Shown one piece after another: positions 1 through 13,735 of a DNA stretch of 64,000 nt; position 1 is the stretch's first letter, and every line of letters begins with the position of its first letter. The notes beneath the pieces were generated by a model. That model was given only the letters and a program-made list of their open reading frames with translations, was not told where the DNA came from and made no database searches. The DNA is from Lucifuga dentata (Eukaryota > Chordata > Actinopteri > Ophidiiformes > Bythitidae), in contig VXCM01000162.1 in the NCBI GenBank assembly GCA_014773175.1, positions 68,556 through 132,555 of the forward strand. The letters are read 5' to 3'. The translations under genes and the position numbers were made by a program.

Positions 1-2860
1 TATTTCCACACATCTGAATAACAGTAAAGTGCCACAGACACACACCTGAGGTATGTGGATGCTTATTCTGAGGACAGAAAAAAAAAAAAAACACAAAAGA
101 AATTAAACAGAAACAATTATGTGATTCACCACAGCTGAAAAGAGCAAAATGTCAGTGGAGCCCTATAGAATCACAGATTAGAAGGGCAGGAGTGGGTAGA
201 CAGGGGCCTGAATGAAAAGGGGTCATCTCGCATCCTACCTTCAAGGTAGAATGAATAATAAATGGGCTAGCAATGGACACAGAGAGGGTTTATCAATATT
301 TTAATACTCTTGCCTCTAATTTCAGACTCTTTCTCCCAGATTGCCACTGCTGTCCCAACACAAATTCTGAATCATTTCTCCTGAGTAATAAGCAGATTGT
401 GCACACAAAACACTAATTTTTCCTCATCTTGGGGATATATGCTGTGAATTATCTGTGGCAGTACAGGTGAAACATTGGTACTGTTGGAGCAGAACAAAAA
501 TCTACAAGAAGTGCACTTAAACTTGCACTTGACAGTGTCAAAAGCAAAAAAAAAAAAAAAAAAANAAAAAAAAAAAAAAAAAAAAGAAAGGTGGTGTGTG
601 GTAAGATTACATTAAAAGCTATGACACTTCTAGATATTTACTACGGCAAATTTTTAAAAGCAACTCAGGAGTGTGTCAGTTTCTGAATTATCTGCTGCAA
701 ATTAAACAATTAGGTTCAAACGAATATATTCAAACTTGATTTACTTTCACTTATTTGATTGTGCATTCAGGTTCAAACACCAGAGGCAAATGAGACGTAT
801 TTCTCTGCCAGGCTTTGTGTGTAAATCCTTTGGTCGACCCCTCTCACATAGTGTCACCGTCCTGATTACCCTGCAGTGCGGCAGAAAAGCAAGTGTGTGA
901 GCAGCAATGGGAAGGAGTGGGGTGGGGGAGGAGGGTACATGAATGAGATGCTCACTGACCCTGCCATTATAACAAACCACCAGTCTGATCTAATATCCTG
1001 ACTGGCTGAATGAGGGAGAACTTGGTACACATCAGTCCATTTCAGCCCAGCTGCAGACATTGTTTCTGCATCAAACAATTACCATGGAACACAGAATAAA
1101 CTAGTAGGTAAAGGTTGATGTCTATGCATTGACCAGGTTTGAAATATCTGCAAAAGAAGTTCAGATTTGTAACTCATAACTCTGCACCAATCCTAACACA
1201 TCAACAAACACACAACCAAACACACACATTCCACTCTCACTACTCTCTAACAGCAGCATACTACCTACTTTTGTTATGTCCTTATAATTCTTCTGTTTGC
1301 ACTGGGTAGTACCACTTTGAAGGTTAACAAATCAATATTCCAGATGCTTGTCATTTATTAGCAAAGTCAGCCTGGCTGGATAATGATGACTGTGCAGGCA
1401 TCCAGAGACAGTTCTTCAGGAACAGGCCATTAAGCATTGCAGAGGCCATAGATGAAGTAGAGAAAGAGGCTCTAATTGAGAGTATGATTATTTATCTGTA
1501 GCACAGTCACCTCAAATATCAGCAAGCTCTTCTCCAGAGCCAGGCCTGTCAGCCAGATTTGTGTCCGTTCACCATTATCTAAACTGTGCTCAAGTCCAGC
1601 GCTCAGTTTCAGTTAACAACTGAGATGGACCTAATTTTTTAATTCAGGAGAGCTCAGGAAAGTTAGTTTCATTTTCAACCCTGCCTCAAGTATGTATATG
1701 AACTCCAAACTGTGTATATGTATGTGCTGAACAATGAATTTGTTCACCCAAGTCACATAGACTGCAGTGCCAGTAATGCCATTCAAAAATCAGCAAAACG
1801 GACAGTAGCACCAGGGACCGGATGCATCCCATGTCTGTTCAGATTAAATGAGAAGTTGACGATGTTAATTAGACAGAGTAAATTTACATCAACAAATTAT
1901 GTAAGCAGCTAGAAGAGTAACAAAGCATGATACCAGTTAAGTCACAGCTTGGCAGGCACTTCCCTGCCACTTCATGCTGATGTGGGCATGGTCGATCAAG
2001 CAGAGAAGCCACAAATGCCAATTAGACATGAGTGGGTAATTGTGTCAAGGGGGCTGGTGGACGAGAGACTTTGTTACAATGTCCTGAGGCACTCTGTGTT
2101 TCCATCCTTCTCAGACATAGTAAGTGACACATCCAAGTCCACTGATAGGCAAGTGTACCCTCTCAGTCTTTCTCCCCCTCGCACACATAAACATGCACGC
2201 ATGCACACATACAAAAAGGATGTGTTTTTTGCCCAATTAGCGGAGAGTATTCGGCAGACAGACATGAACTACAAGTATTAAGTATTTTTATGTAAAGATT
2301 TCTTTTACCTACCTTTTAATCAAAAATAAATACATTTCATTTGGAACATTTTTATGGTGTGACAATACTAATAAGTATAACTAGACCTTGTAGTATGTGT
2401 TCATTCGCTGAGTTAACACACTGATGAAGAATCCTTAACTTATTCATTTATTGTTTTTGAATAACACTTTTTACATACTTCATATGAATTCCATCTTCAT
2501 AATTTTCCATGAATTGTAAATCATTGTACAATTCAAGGTCACACAACAGGTCACACAACAATGGCAAAAATGCCTTTTAATGTTGAACTGACCTGTACGG
2601 GGACCATGGGATATGTTGCATGTTTCATGCTCTAATTGTAAACTGCTTTGCTGGCTTAATACTTATCCATTTCCAGTACAACCACACTGTCAAATTCTAC
2701 CCTTAATTGGATAAAATGCAATAATCAAAATACAATAGTTGATACAATAGTTAATAAACTAATCTGACAAAATGGGTACAAGTATATTGTTATAGGAATA
2801 GGTTAGCCACATGTAAGGGGTTGTTCTGCTGTGACAAACTACTGTATAAGCCAGTGTCAA
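1..2860. other. Unique AT-rich intergenic or intronic sequence
   Basis: I see no supportable gene here. Open frames are short (66-110 codons), overlap on both strands and show no recognisable domain. The block contains one long A tract broken by a single N at 565. The stretch around 1350-1600 is less repetitive and more balanced in composition than its surroundings, which would suit a conserved non-coding element, but I cannot test conservation. Confidence 0.6.
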
Positions 2861-2926
2861 TCCTCTCCTCTCCTCTCTCTCCTCTCTTCTCCTCTCCTCT
2901 CCTCTCCTCATCTTGCCTCTCCTCAC
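2861..2926 (+). repeat. CTCTCCT-type polypyrimidine tract
   Basis: The plus strand is almost pure C and T, built from repeated TCCTC and CTCTC units. The overlapping short frames in both directions (repeating Ser/Leu/Pro or Glu/Arg/Gly) come from this simple sequence and are not genes. Homopurine-homopyrimidine tracts of this length can adopt triplex (H-DNA) structure, which is a general property and not shown here. Confidence 0.85.
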
Positions 2927-2936
2927 CTTGCTCAAA

Positions 2937-4440
2937 GGCAGTAATGGTTTCCATCCAAGTCAAGCTCCAGCAGTGGTGCCCTCTCTCTTTTGACCTCACA
3001 GCATGAGGCCAAGTTGGTGGCTCAGACTTCATGCTGAGAGGATGCCCATCCATATCTCCAATTTCTAGGCTGCTCTTGATTCTAATTGGCTCAGACCAGG
3101 CTTGTGCGTCTGTAATTCCTGCATGTTAATACTACCACGGTAACATTCTCTCACATAATAGCCGCACAGTGAGAGGCTTTTTCAATCACATTACCTCTTA
3201 TTGAGTTACGGAGCCCCATCGTTCCAAATAAGACAAATTTAATTGATCCAGTCTATAAAAATCTCTGTGCTGCTGTGAAAGACCTCTTTCTTGGGTTTCT
3301 TTATTTATTTATGTACTCTGTTTTCCCACCTTGGAGAGTGAAGCTCTGCATGAGGTTGGGGGAAATTAGGTTTATTCCACTCCATACAAAAAAAAAAGGA
3401 AGGATGCAGAGGAGAAACTCAAAGGTTTCAAAATTAGATCAATGGTCTCAGCAATCAATCAAAGACAGGGTTTCTCAGTCATCAGCTCTATGCTGGAAAT
3501 TCTAAATGAACCTTTAAAACAGCAGGTACAAAGTCTACTCTTACACAATATGGGACAACCTATGGAAAAAGAAAGTGTGTGTGCACTACCGCCTAAGGAA
3601 AAACTACACTGAACTGCAAACAAATATCAATATACCTAAATACTTATTGTTTTGTGACTTTTCTGACACTACACATATTCAGTAAGATACTTGTACAAGG
3701 GTTAAAACAAATCACGATTTTATTTATAGGTCCAAAACTGCATAAATCTATCTCGATTTATGCCACATGCCACGTAATTAACATATAGTAAATACAACTA
3801 CTAGCCAAGAGCATTCCAAAGCAAAAACATAACTTTGGAAACTTTTTTATGAAGGATACATAGATATAAAAAGTATGTTTGTGCCCTCAATTTCACCCAG
3901 CATGCACATAATCCTGTTATCTAAAAGTGAAGATATTGAGCTCAGTGTGATACTTAAGTGATTAAACAAAATAAATATTTTATCCAGTGTAAAAGCTGGG
4001 GATTGAATACAGCTGAACATTAAAACACTGGCCTTAAGCTTGCCTGTTGAGAAAAAAAATTTGATAATAAGGAGAGAAATGGTGGGCAAATGCTGAGGTA
4101 ATCCTACCAACAGAGTGCTTCCCCCGTGAAGGATTTAACTATTCCCAGCAACATTTTGAACCAGATATTATATGGCAGAGAGCCTATGTGCATGTGTATG
4201 TGGTTTGCAGGTAAAGGATGTGTGTTGGGAAGCATGAAGTCTCTTCTGCTGGAAAGGTTGAAATGACAGTCTAGAGGTGTACAATTTCTATTTACAATGT
4301 ATACTTATTTTTCTGCTTCTTTTTCTTAACCTTTTAAATTTCCATTAATCTCATTTTACACACAATTAGCATATCATTGTGTTACTGATGGGGTTCAAGT
4401 CAAATTTCTCTGTTTAAATACTGACCATTATTTGATTATT
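2937..4440. other. Unique sequence without a recognised gene
   Basis: The sequence is AT-rich with short unrelated open frames on both strands. I see no splice-flanked reading frame, RNA gene or transposon terminus that I can support. Confidence 0.55.
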
Positions 4441-4444
4441 TGAT

Positions 4445-5168
4445 GATTATTGTCGATTTCAGGAAGAACAGGATGGACCTCACCCCACTCTACATCCACG
4501 GTGACTGTGTAGAGAGGGTCCACACTTTAAAATACCTTGGCATCCTCATCTCTGCAGACCTCTCCTGGTCTTCAAACACCACGGCAGTCATCAAGAAGGC
4601 CCAGCAGCGGCTTCACTTCCTGAGGATACTCAGGAAAAACAACTTGGATGGTAAGCTGCTGGAGACCTTCTATAGATCCTGCATTGAGAGCCTGCTGACG
4701 TACTGCATTTCTGTGTGGTACACCAGCTGCACTGAAGCAGACAGGAAGAGGCTGCAGAGGGTAGTAAAGACAGCACAGAAAATTGTTGGTCACCCTCTCC
4801 CCACCTTGGAAGACATCTACAACTCCCGCTGCCTCACTAGAGCGAGGAATATTGTCAAGGATAGATCGCACCCGAGCCATCATCTGTTTGTCCTGCTGCC
4901 CTCCGGGAGACGCTACAGGTGCATCAAGTTCAGGACTACCAGACTCAAAAACAGTTTCATCCCCAGAGCCATTTCCTTGTTGAATGCAACATACACCAAT
5001 CCTATTCCCTGCTGACAGAGCGATATTTATTATTATTAGTTTTCACTTTATGCACTTTACAATGTATGTTATATTTCATGTGGTCCTGCACTTTAAGGCA
5101 AAGCTCTAATCTCGTTGTACTAGTACAATGACAATAAAGTCTGATTCTGATTCTGATTCTGATTCTGA
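4445..5168 (+). mobile_element. L2/CR1-group LINE, 5'-truncated 3' end
   Basis: This is the C-terminal part of a non-LTR retrotransposon ORF2 followed by its 3' UTR. The frame opens with VDFRKNR and continues with KYLGILISADLSWS, the thumb-region block found after the reverse transcriptase active site in L2/CR1-group LINEs. It then runs through KKAQQRLHFLR, LETFYRSCIES, CISVWY, LQRVVKTAQKIVG, DIYNSRC, LLPSGRRYR and FIPRAISLLN, and stops at about 5015. The catalytic FADD motif and the endonuclease are missing, so the copy is 5'-truncated, the usual result of incomplete target-primed reverse transcription. The 3' UTR ends in AATAAAGTC followed by about five TGATTC units, a short tandem tail typical of L2-like elements. 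The frame is open for 191 codons, so the copy is not very old, but it cannot encode a working enzyme. The L2-versus-CR1 assignment is from motif memory. Confidence 0.88.
5137..5168 (+). repeat. TGATTC tandem tail of the LINE
   Basis: About five TGATTC units directly follow the AATAAA-containing 3' end of the L2-type fragment. L2 and CR1 elements lack a poly(A) tail and end in short tandem repeats, so this marks the 3' boundary and fixes the plus orientation. Confidence 0.85.
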
Positions 5169-5844
5169 CCAGACTAAACACTGCTGTTCAAACCCAAGTT
5201 GGTGGTAGGAAAAAAAATAGCATACTCTTCAACTATAATACAAATAATGAGATTTTAAAAGTAAACTGCCTGTTACATGTTCCCTGATGTATCGAAATAT
5301 CACATCAAATCCCAGTTGTTTTTATTAACTGTTTATAGTGTACTGGAATGAAATGAAAGCAATGGCTGCCCAGAAGGTAGGAAAAAAAAAAAATTCTAAA
5401 ATCTACCACTCCAGTAGCATTTTTTGGAAAATGGTTGGCAGTAATGTGACGTATGTGGGTATATTGGGCTCAAGCATGCAAAATCACTGGTATGCTCCTT
5501 TAATTCCAGGACCAAATGGGTCATAGTATCTATAACTAGCCAATATGTGCCCATCTCTACAAGAATCACTCGAAGAGCTTCAAGTATGCGTAACCTTGAG
5601 AGGGTCTTATCACCATATTTTAACAGGTTTCGCTGTCTGTCTCACTATGCGTTCTCCAGCTCTCCGTATATCAATCTATCTCATTATTCTGTCACATCAG
5701 CTTAAAGCTTTTTAATAACTAGTCAGTCAGCACAGTCAATTAGTTAGTTTTGCAAGAGAGCTATTCATTTTTTATTTAGGTATACAATTAGGCAGGAATA
5801 AAATTTGACTGAGTTAATAAAATGGAAATACAAATACAGTACCT

Positions 5845-6153
5845 GAAAAAAACTGATGTTGACCTCTTTTAGACGTTACATAATAAAAATTTAGCCTCAT
5901 TTAACTAATTTCAACATGTTATTTTGTTCTGCTCAATATTTTTGATTAGTTGGAATTGTATCTCCCAGTGCTTCAAACATTCTAATTTTATTTAATTAAA
6001 AGCAACTAGAAAAAAATGTCATAGCTCTATTATCATCTCTATTAATTCCAATTAATCAAAAATACTGAGCAGAAAAAAATAACATGTTGAAATCAGTTAA
6101 AAAAGGCTAAATGTTTATATGTAAGATTTAAAAGGGGTCAACATCAGTTTTTC
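5845..6153. mobile_element. MITE-like element with ~110 bp inverted arms
   Basis: Two inverted arms of about 110 bp (5845-5957 and 6044-6153) flank a spacer of about 85 bp. The left arm begins AAAACTGATGTTGACC and the right arm ends GGTCAACATCAGTTTT. Matching blocks inside the arms include TTTCAACATGTTATTTT against its complement, and CTGCTCAATATTTTTGATTA against TAATCAAAAATACTGAGCAG. Arm identity is high with small indels. There is no coding capacity. The size, AT-richness and near-complete self-complementarity fit a non-autonomous DNA transposon, but I could not recognise the family or a clear target-site duplication. Confidence 0.75.
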
Positions 6154-6180
6154 CATGCATATACACATGGAAGTGCGTTA

Positions 6181-6360
6181 AATGGGCAGTAGAGAGAAGC
6201 GAGCTGGCTGACAGGTCACTGTTTCAATCCTTGAACTGGCAGGAGAAATCTGGGTTGGGGGAGTGAATGAGTGGTGGAATCTGTTGTACTGGGCACCAGG
6301 TATGAATGATGTGAGTCTGTGAGTAGAGTGTTCCTGTAAAAGAACATTTATTGCTCAGCG
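6181..6360 (+). mobile_element. Degenerate SINE- or MITE-like fish repeat
   Basis: The block GCGAGCTGGCTGACAGGTC followed by TGTTTCAATCC resembles tRNA-type A-box and B-box promoter blocks. The phrase that follows, AATCTGGGTTGGGGGAGTGA, recurs in interspersed repeats of fish genomes as I remember them. No clear 3' tail or terminal inverted repeats are visible, so SINE versus DNA-element origin is undecided. Divergence from a plausible consensus is high and the copy is certainly inactive. Confidence 0.4.
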
Positions 6361-6397
6361 AACCACCCCTGAATAAAACAAAGGTAATAAATAAAAC

Positions 6398-6699
6398 TAC
6401 ACTTAATTTTAATATGTATTATTACACCATTGGATTGAGCTAAGTTTACTCAAAAATACTCAGCCAAACTAATTAAGTTTACTCAACATAGGTCTATTTG
6501 GAATGACTAAGGAAATTTAAGTGAAATGTACTTGATTTGTTTTAGCTAAAACTACAAATTTAATTTAACTGAAATTACTTATAAATATTAAATACAGTCA
6601 ACTTAAAAATATATAGACAAATCTAAATAAATTTATTTCGTGCAACCACTTAACATATAAAAATTAAGTAAATTCAAAGTAGAATTTTTTTCAGTGTAG
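6398..6699. mobile_element. MITE-like element with CTACACT termini
   Basis: The block starts CTACACTTAA and ends TTTCAGTGTAG, giving short terminal inverted repeats of about 10 bp. The interior is rich in repeated AAGTTTACTCAA and TTAACTTAAATT-like words in both orientations. That texture matches non-autonomous DNA elements common in teleosts. There is no open frame of note. Boundaries are judged from the short termini only. Confidence 0.5.
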
Positions 6700-7039
6700 A
6701 GATCTTTCAAACCAACATTCAAATGCTCATTCAAGCCGAATATTAATGAACTTTAAAGGAGGGCTGCTGAAAGAAATGGGGAATGGGGCAATTAAAGAAT
6801 GCCTGAAGCAACTTTACTGAGGACAAAGCATCCTGTCATTCTAATTAAATTCTGTGGCAGACACCTGGCCTTTCACCTCCTTCTTCTCCGTTTCCCTGTG
6901 CTCCCATGTGGCAGTCACAAAGACGCTTGTCTGACAAGCTTCACACTCTTCTTTACCCAGGCTGCTGGAAAAGCCCATCATATTCATGGGCAAATGCTCC
7001 CAACAGATCTAATCAGTGATGGTGGACTGGGGTCATGAA

Positions 7040-9340
7040 GTACAGATATCACAGTCACTATTTACCACAAATCTCTGGCTCCCACAGGATTATCCCTGCA
7101 CAGTATCCCTGACTCAAAAGACAGGCAGCTAGAAACAATCAGAACTAGGCTAAGAGGTCTACCCTAAACGCTGAAACGGACCTTACTCATGTTCTTGCAG
7201 AATTTCTCTGTATGTCAGATCCAACATCCACACTGAGCAAACTATACTCAGATTCTTGTGTCAGCTCACGTCCTTGGTGCAGGTGCCACAGACAGGTTTT
7301 TGCAAGGCCCCTTACAACAAAATGGTGAGATTCACGTTATGGCACAAGTCTGTGGGGGCTGAAACACAGTACCTGGCGATTAAAGGCAACATAGAGTACA
7401 GGGTAAGTGAAGGTTTTACACCCTTGCTCCCACAGGGATCTCTTAGAACTACAAGACTTGAGAAGGAGCAAACGTCAAAAGGAAGTTCCCTGGTAATGGT
7501 AAGGAAGTTAATAAAATGAAGGCAGGTAATAGAAATTGGTTTTAAACCACTGGCCAAGTTCCTCCTGAGATAGAGATGGCTTGGGCTAATGAACCCTGAC
7601 AGTCTATTCCAGAGCAGTTCCACAGTTACAGCACATTCACCTCCAACATTGTCTCCTCCCACCGCCAGGACAAGCCAAGGTAAAGAGGTTAAAGTTACAA
7701 CTTCACACAGATTAACTACTCCCCATTTTTTAGTTATTCAGTTATATATATATAACTATATATTTAGTTATTTAGTTATATCAAATACAGAGACGATTCT
7801 AGACAACTCACTGAAATTGGCTGCCCCAGCTTTTACCCTCTCAAACACTATTTAATCTAAGTGCTGCAAAGCAAATTATCAAAATATTTTATGAATTTAA
7901 AGAAAGCTTATATCACTACAGATCTACTCCTTGTTGCATGAATACGTGTGCAGAAGGGTTTGATGTCAAATGCCAATTTTTATATTTTCCATTTTCAAGC
8001 TAATTCATTAAGTTTTAGCAGTAAATAGTTCTTTCACAAAAGTACTCACAAAGTCAAACTTAAATTATAAAAATTACCCATATTTATGCATCATTCAAAT
8101 AAAATATTGTGAGAGACTATGAAATTTGTGTAAAGTTTCATCATCAATTCACATAATAATACTTTTGGAAGTGAAATAAAATTTCCATTAACTATTCATC
8201 AGTGGTTTGTTCAGACCTTAGGTGATCTATTTACCATGGGGATAATTAGCTATTTTTAGACAATTAACAGTAGGTCTTACCTACTTTATTACATGAACAT
8301 TTTCCTTGGGGTTAATTGCATGGGTGCTATCATGTGATAGAAGAATAATGGTAATTATGTCAAGGTGGAGAAAAAGACTCACAAAATTTGAAGTGAACCT
8401 AAAGGTGTATTCAATACTTTTTGTGTTGTAATATGGTGGAGAAGGGCTACGGATTGGATGGTGAATTATGGATTAGCAATCTCTCAATTGTGACAATTAA
8501 TACAATATCTATTAGACAGAACTAGTCTGACATGTATTGCCTGTTACCATAACATTCAATAACTTCAGGGATGATCAGATTAAAATATTAAGCCACTCCT
8601 TAGATGTTATTTGATTGTTGATTCTGATCTTCCTGTATGTTATGGACAAAACTAAACTTTTTGAAATAGATTTTCATAGAAGTGATGGGTAATAACTCAT
8701 CACATTTATGAAAATCTACACAGAAGCAGTTTTTATGTAGGGACCATTAGGGATTCTAACATTTACTCAACTCAGTCTAATTGGAATCTCTGTGTATGAA
8801 GTGTATATGATATAATATGTGTATATATTATATGCACTAAGCTAGATAATGTTGTTTACATTTTATACTTTGTCACTGTGCTGCATAGATAGATCATAGT
8901 TCTAATTTGAGCACCAGATACTGGTTCAACTTGTGAAACTCACCTGGCATACAAGGCTTGCAGAAATCCAGCCATCACTAAAAATTGCCTAAAATTGAAA
9001 ACAAAGAAACAAAAATTAAAAACATTTCAACACAAATTTGATGCTACATGTCAGACACCAGTGGTTTGAGCTGATGAAAATTTACAGGGATAATGAATAA
9101 TCCTGATGCTGCATAGCCCAAATCTGTCTGCAGAGGTCATGCTGACATTTTCATTTTTGGAGAGAATGGCTATCTTGAAATTCTTCGGAGTCCCACATTA
9201 AAACATATCAGTGTGCCTTTGTAAAAATGAACACAGAGAATTGTTGCATAAAGATGGGAGGGTGAGGATGAGAGGGAAGGGAGGGAATTCTGGGGTGCTT
9301 TTAATCTACAACACATGGCAAAACAGTACAAAAGTTAGGT
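7040..9340. other. Unique AT-rich sequence
   Basis: No gene is supported. A TATA-rich stretch lies at 7742-7785. A small hairpin at 8668-8717 pairs AGATTTTCAT with ATGAAAATCT. The short frames near 7256-7855 overlap on both strands and have no domain. Confidence 0.55.
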
Positions 9341-9341
9341 C

Positions 9342-9402
<61 letters not shown>

Positions 9403-9410
9403 GAGAGAAA
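9342..9410 (+). repeat. (GA)n microsatellite
   Basis: More than 60 bp of GA dinucleotide with a single interruption. The Arg/Glu-repeat open frame that crosses it is an artefact of the repeat. Confidence 0.95.
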
Positions 9411-12400
9411 CTCAGACTCTAAAATGTCCCTGCCCCTACCCACTAACACTCCCCAGCTTCAAACCTGCAGTGGAGTTCCCCTAGCCTCTCCTCACCAGTC
9501 TTCTGTTTCATACTGTTACAAGGCAACATGGAACTAATGTGTTGTTTATTTCCTCCCAAAGATACAGTGTGTGGTGCTCTGCTCACGCAACCTGTCTTCA
9601 TTTGTAGACACCAAGACTGAACATGTAGAGTGATGGGGGGGNGGGGGGGGGGGAGTGGGATGGAGGTCAGGGTCTGTGAAAGGGGGTCTGTGTTTTACTG
9701 TGTGTTTTAAACCAAATTTAACAACTTATAGTTATAGTTCTCATATGCTGTAAGGCCATTACAATTATGTTATGCAAATACACATTCAAACTATGGTAAA
9801 TAGATATTAATATTCTTTACTTTTAAATAGTATTTCATTTAAATATTGACTGGAAAATAATATAGGGCTGCAATTAATGATTCATGTCATTACATATAAG
9901 ACATCAAAAACAGTATGAAGTGCACATCCCCAATTTCCAGCCAAAGAAGACTTCTTAAAGTGCTTATTTTGTCTGAACAGTATTTAAATACTGTAAATAA
10001 TAAATAATAAAGTATAATAATAACATAAATAAAAAATAATAAAAAATAAAATAATAAAGTGCTTCAGTGTACACCGAGTAAAACAGCAAATCCTAAGAAG
10101 TTAGAACCAGCAATTTTTTTTAGATTTTACTGTTACTCTGTAACTGAGAAATGACAGCTGCACTTCAACTGATTGAAAGTACAAAGTACTGAAACTTGTA
10201 ATGCACAATACCCATTAAATATTTGTGTTATTTGTTACACAACTGCATCCCCCTATGACCCTACACACCCACACGACTGCGACACAAAATAAAGATAGAA
10301 ACCAAAGAGCCACTAAACTCAATTATCCAATCGTTCGTCTGCAGATAGTTGCTATGCCTTTGCTTTGATGAGTTGATGGAAAGATGAAAAGCTGAACAAT
10401 TTTGAGACAGGCCCAGCTAGTTACAATAAGCATAGACAGCTGCTTTCAGAGGACATAATAATGCATGCTCTTTCATGGATTCTCTAAGTGATAAGATATA
10501 ATCTGTGACTGAATACTCTGATAAAGTTCTTAATGCAAACCCTGGTGAAATGTAAGAGGAATGTTTAAAGAGAAGCCAATAGGGATATAGCAGTCCCATC
10601 TTACTCAGGATGTCAGAGACAGAGAAAAATCTAGGTCTTGTCGCAACTCCCCAGACCATTCATAAATAAAATATCCTGTAACAGGGACCCTAAGACAATC
10701 CACACCTTGCCACTGTGGCAGGAGAAACAGGCATTTCTGGTTATGAGGAGGGTAGGCAGGGGAGAATTTGAAATCCAGAGGTGTTAGATAGTTGTACTTA
10801 ATGAATTTGAAGCAGGAGCAGTTGTGGTAGGTCCCCGAATCCCAGGTTGGCCCCCACTCACCCAGACCTAGTGTTCACAGAAAGGTGCTCTGCCTAATCT
10901 GGCCTCATTTTATGCCTCTTTAACCATGACCAATGTATTTAAATGGCTGTTTCTTTGACAGATGCTCAGTTTAAATCATTCCTAACTGGAAATTTGTAGG
11001 AGTGATACTATATGTCCTTCAGGCCAGACTGCCTAAAGAGAACATAAGAACATCAAAAAGCCAAACACTTCAAAAACTGAACATAATGATCCTAGCCCAC
11101 CTCAAGGAACAAGGATTCTCCAACTTTGTCCAAAATCCCTCTAGCCATGAAAAACACCAGTGCTTTAAATGGAGAGATTTAAAGCCTACTACTGCATTTA
11201 AAGTGATTTAACATGAGATACATAATGTATATCTCCCTATCAACTGAATCCTGAATCCACAGGGGAACAGTTAGGATGAATATGTACCTTATCTGGCACG
11301 TCAAACTCTATCTCCGCAAAAAAGGCTAACAATACAACCCTATAATGACAGACAAGACAGAATTTCCTTTCAAGTAGAGCTGTATTTCAGTGTTCTACAC
11401 TTTACCGTCTATACCTTCAGGGAATTTAATAACTTCTTTTTGGAGCACACCACTCACCAAGGAAGGAACTTCACCACCACCATGAGGCCACAGCGCATGG
11501 AGCATGACTGACATGCAGGGAGGAGAAGAAAAAAAGAGGCTGAGACTGGCAAGCAGAAAAAGAACAGCTGGCAACATTCATCCTAAACTCTGATGGGATC
11601 CGACGGCAGCGATTAAGTAATAAAAAAAACTACCCACCCTGCAGTCATGAGTGAGGTGAGTGAACAGGCACACCTGGTCAGATGGGCCAGAGGTGAGAGG
11701 TGTGAAAGGGGTGAGAGGCTGGGAGGCCAATCATAACACACTGCCTTGTGTCCTACATGCAGGAGTGGGCACCTAAACTAATACGAGGTGAAGAGCAGAA
11801 GTCTCAATTATAAATGTAAGCACTTTACCTTAGACATCAGTAAAGTCCAGAATCAATGCATTATTTTACTCTATCTGCATTACAGTCCAGTGCTCTAAGT
11901 TGTGAATATTTTAGGAAAAACATAACTTTTATGACCGATGAATACTAAACACACATCACTACAGAAATAACAGAACCATCAAAAGTGATTTATCAGTATC
12001 AGTCCAATATATCTGAGCATCATGCAGGGGCTTCACGATACAATATATCTGTCAAAATCAGAAACAACAATAAATACCAGTCAGTTTAAAACTGAATGAA
12101 AGCAATACAAGCAAAACATTTTTAAATTAACAATTGGTTCCAAGCATGCAATGTGGTTTCCCACATTTTTATTCACTTTCTACTACCTTCTAAATGTAAA
12201 ACAACAGATTATGTTCTCTGGAGTTCCAAGAACATGTCATATAGTACCAAGAGAGGGAAACTGGATCATTGCTGCAAACAACAACCTATGCACATTAGTG
12301 ACATTTTGAAATATTAACATTGAAATAAATGGGTTAGACTGAGGGTTTTTTTTTTTTTTTCAAATGAAGTGCTTTCTTTCCTACTGAAACACTGTATTTT

Positions 12401-13735
12401 GTTTCTCTAGGCTGTGAAGCTAAACAAAAAGCAAATGTTACATTTTGTTTCTGTGAAGTTGTGGCTGGCTTTGAAAAACAAAACCTCCTCTCCAGCCTAG
12501 AATCACCCACTGCTTCATGACTCAGTGCAAATACCTACACAGATTACCGCAAATAATTTATGACGCTGCTATTTTAATTCTGATATATTTTTGTTGCAAC
12601 AGCCAAAAAGTCATGATGTCTCACAGAAAAATTTCAAACAGCTATTTGGAATAAACAGAAGACAGTTCAAGGGAGGCTGGTGAAGGAAGAACCACACTCA
12701 GCCTGGCCAGCCAGTGTGCTAATATTTAGTTTAGAGATGCCACACTGAGCCAGACTTAACACTGAGCATTCCACTGGGTAACTCCCAGCAAAGTCATTTT
12801 TTTACCCTCATCTTAAACTGGTACTTCTGAAGAGCTTAAATACTAATAAATGAGAATAAATGAGAACTGTTGAGACTGATACTATGACTCAGTAGGGAAG
12901 AAACCATGTATTTTTTATTCTAGAGCAAAGTATACAGGCCCGGTATTACATACAGACATACTTCAAAACAAAGGCTGTATTATAATATGATTAATTATGA
13001 TGAAACATCTCACAATGCATCTGCCTCATGACACATTCCCCACAGCTGACATCTTTAGGACTGTTTAATGGGTTTTTGTTGTCCTCACAAGTCAGGATGT
13101 ACCTGGTGCTAGTGTTGTGTAACTAAACAGGGCACACACAAAGGCACAACTGAGCTTGCCAATCACCTACAATTTAAGACATTTCAGCTATTTAAAGTAG
13201 AACTACTTGGCACTCAAGAGATGATGTGTTTCAGGGCTATGGCTAAAAGGATCTGAGCTCTCTTGGGTCATAAGTCTAGAGTTTGGTTTCATCCAGCTAT
13301 TTAAAGCCAATGAATTCAATAGCCAATTGTGTTGTGTTGTAGACTTTTGACTCCTAGCTCATTTTCAGGAGTTAAATGTGATTTGATTGGTATGAGTACT
13401 GTTGCAAACAACAGTAGCAGGCCATGGATATGCGTGAAAGCTAAAGTTTACCCTAAAGGAAATGTATTGAAAAAATTCTTTGCAATGGTTGGCTGGATAT
13501 AAACCTGTAAGTATTAACCTAGAACAGCTGTCCTCTGGCCCTGGTGAACTCCGGGGTCCACCATCAGAAGAATAAGCCCACAGTCCTGTTAGCCACATGC
13601 TGCATGTATTTAATTTTCACCATCTGCCGGCTTCATGCTTCTACGCTTTCCATTCCCACTGCACATTCTTCATAAATTCAGTAGCTTCCTTCTTCTACAT
13701 TTGTAAATGTTGTTGATTGTGGAAACCGTCCATGT
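9411..13735. other. Unique sequence, with a G tract and an AT-rich simple region
   Basis: There is no supportable gene. A G homopolymer with an N at 9642 is followed by an ATAATAA-rich low-complexity stretch at about 9985-10062 and a T tract near 12347-12360. The short frames (60-80 codons) carry no recognised motif. Confidence 0.5.

Noticed and set aside
4572..4883. 103-codon minus frame
   Set aside because: Antisense to the L2-type ORF2 fragment.
9211..9537. 108-codon frame with Arg/Glu repeat
   Set aside because: Produced by the GA microsatellite.
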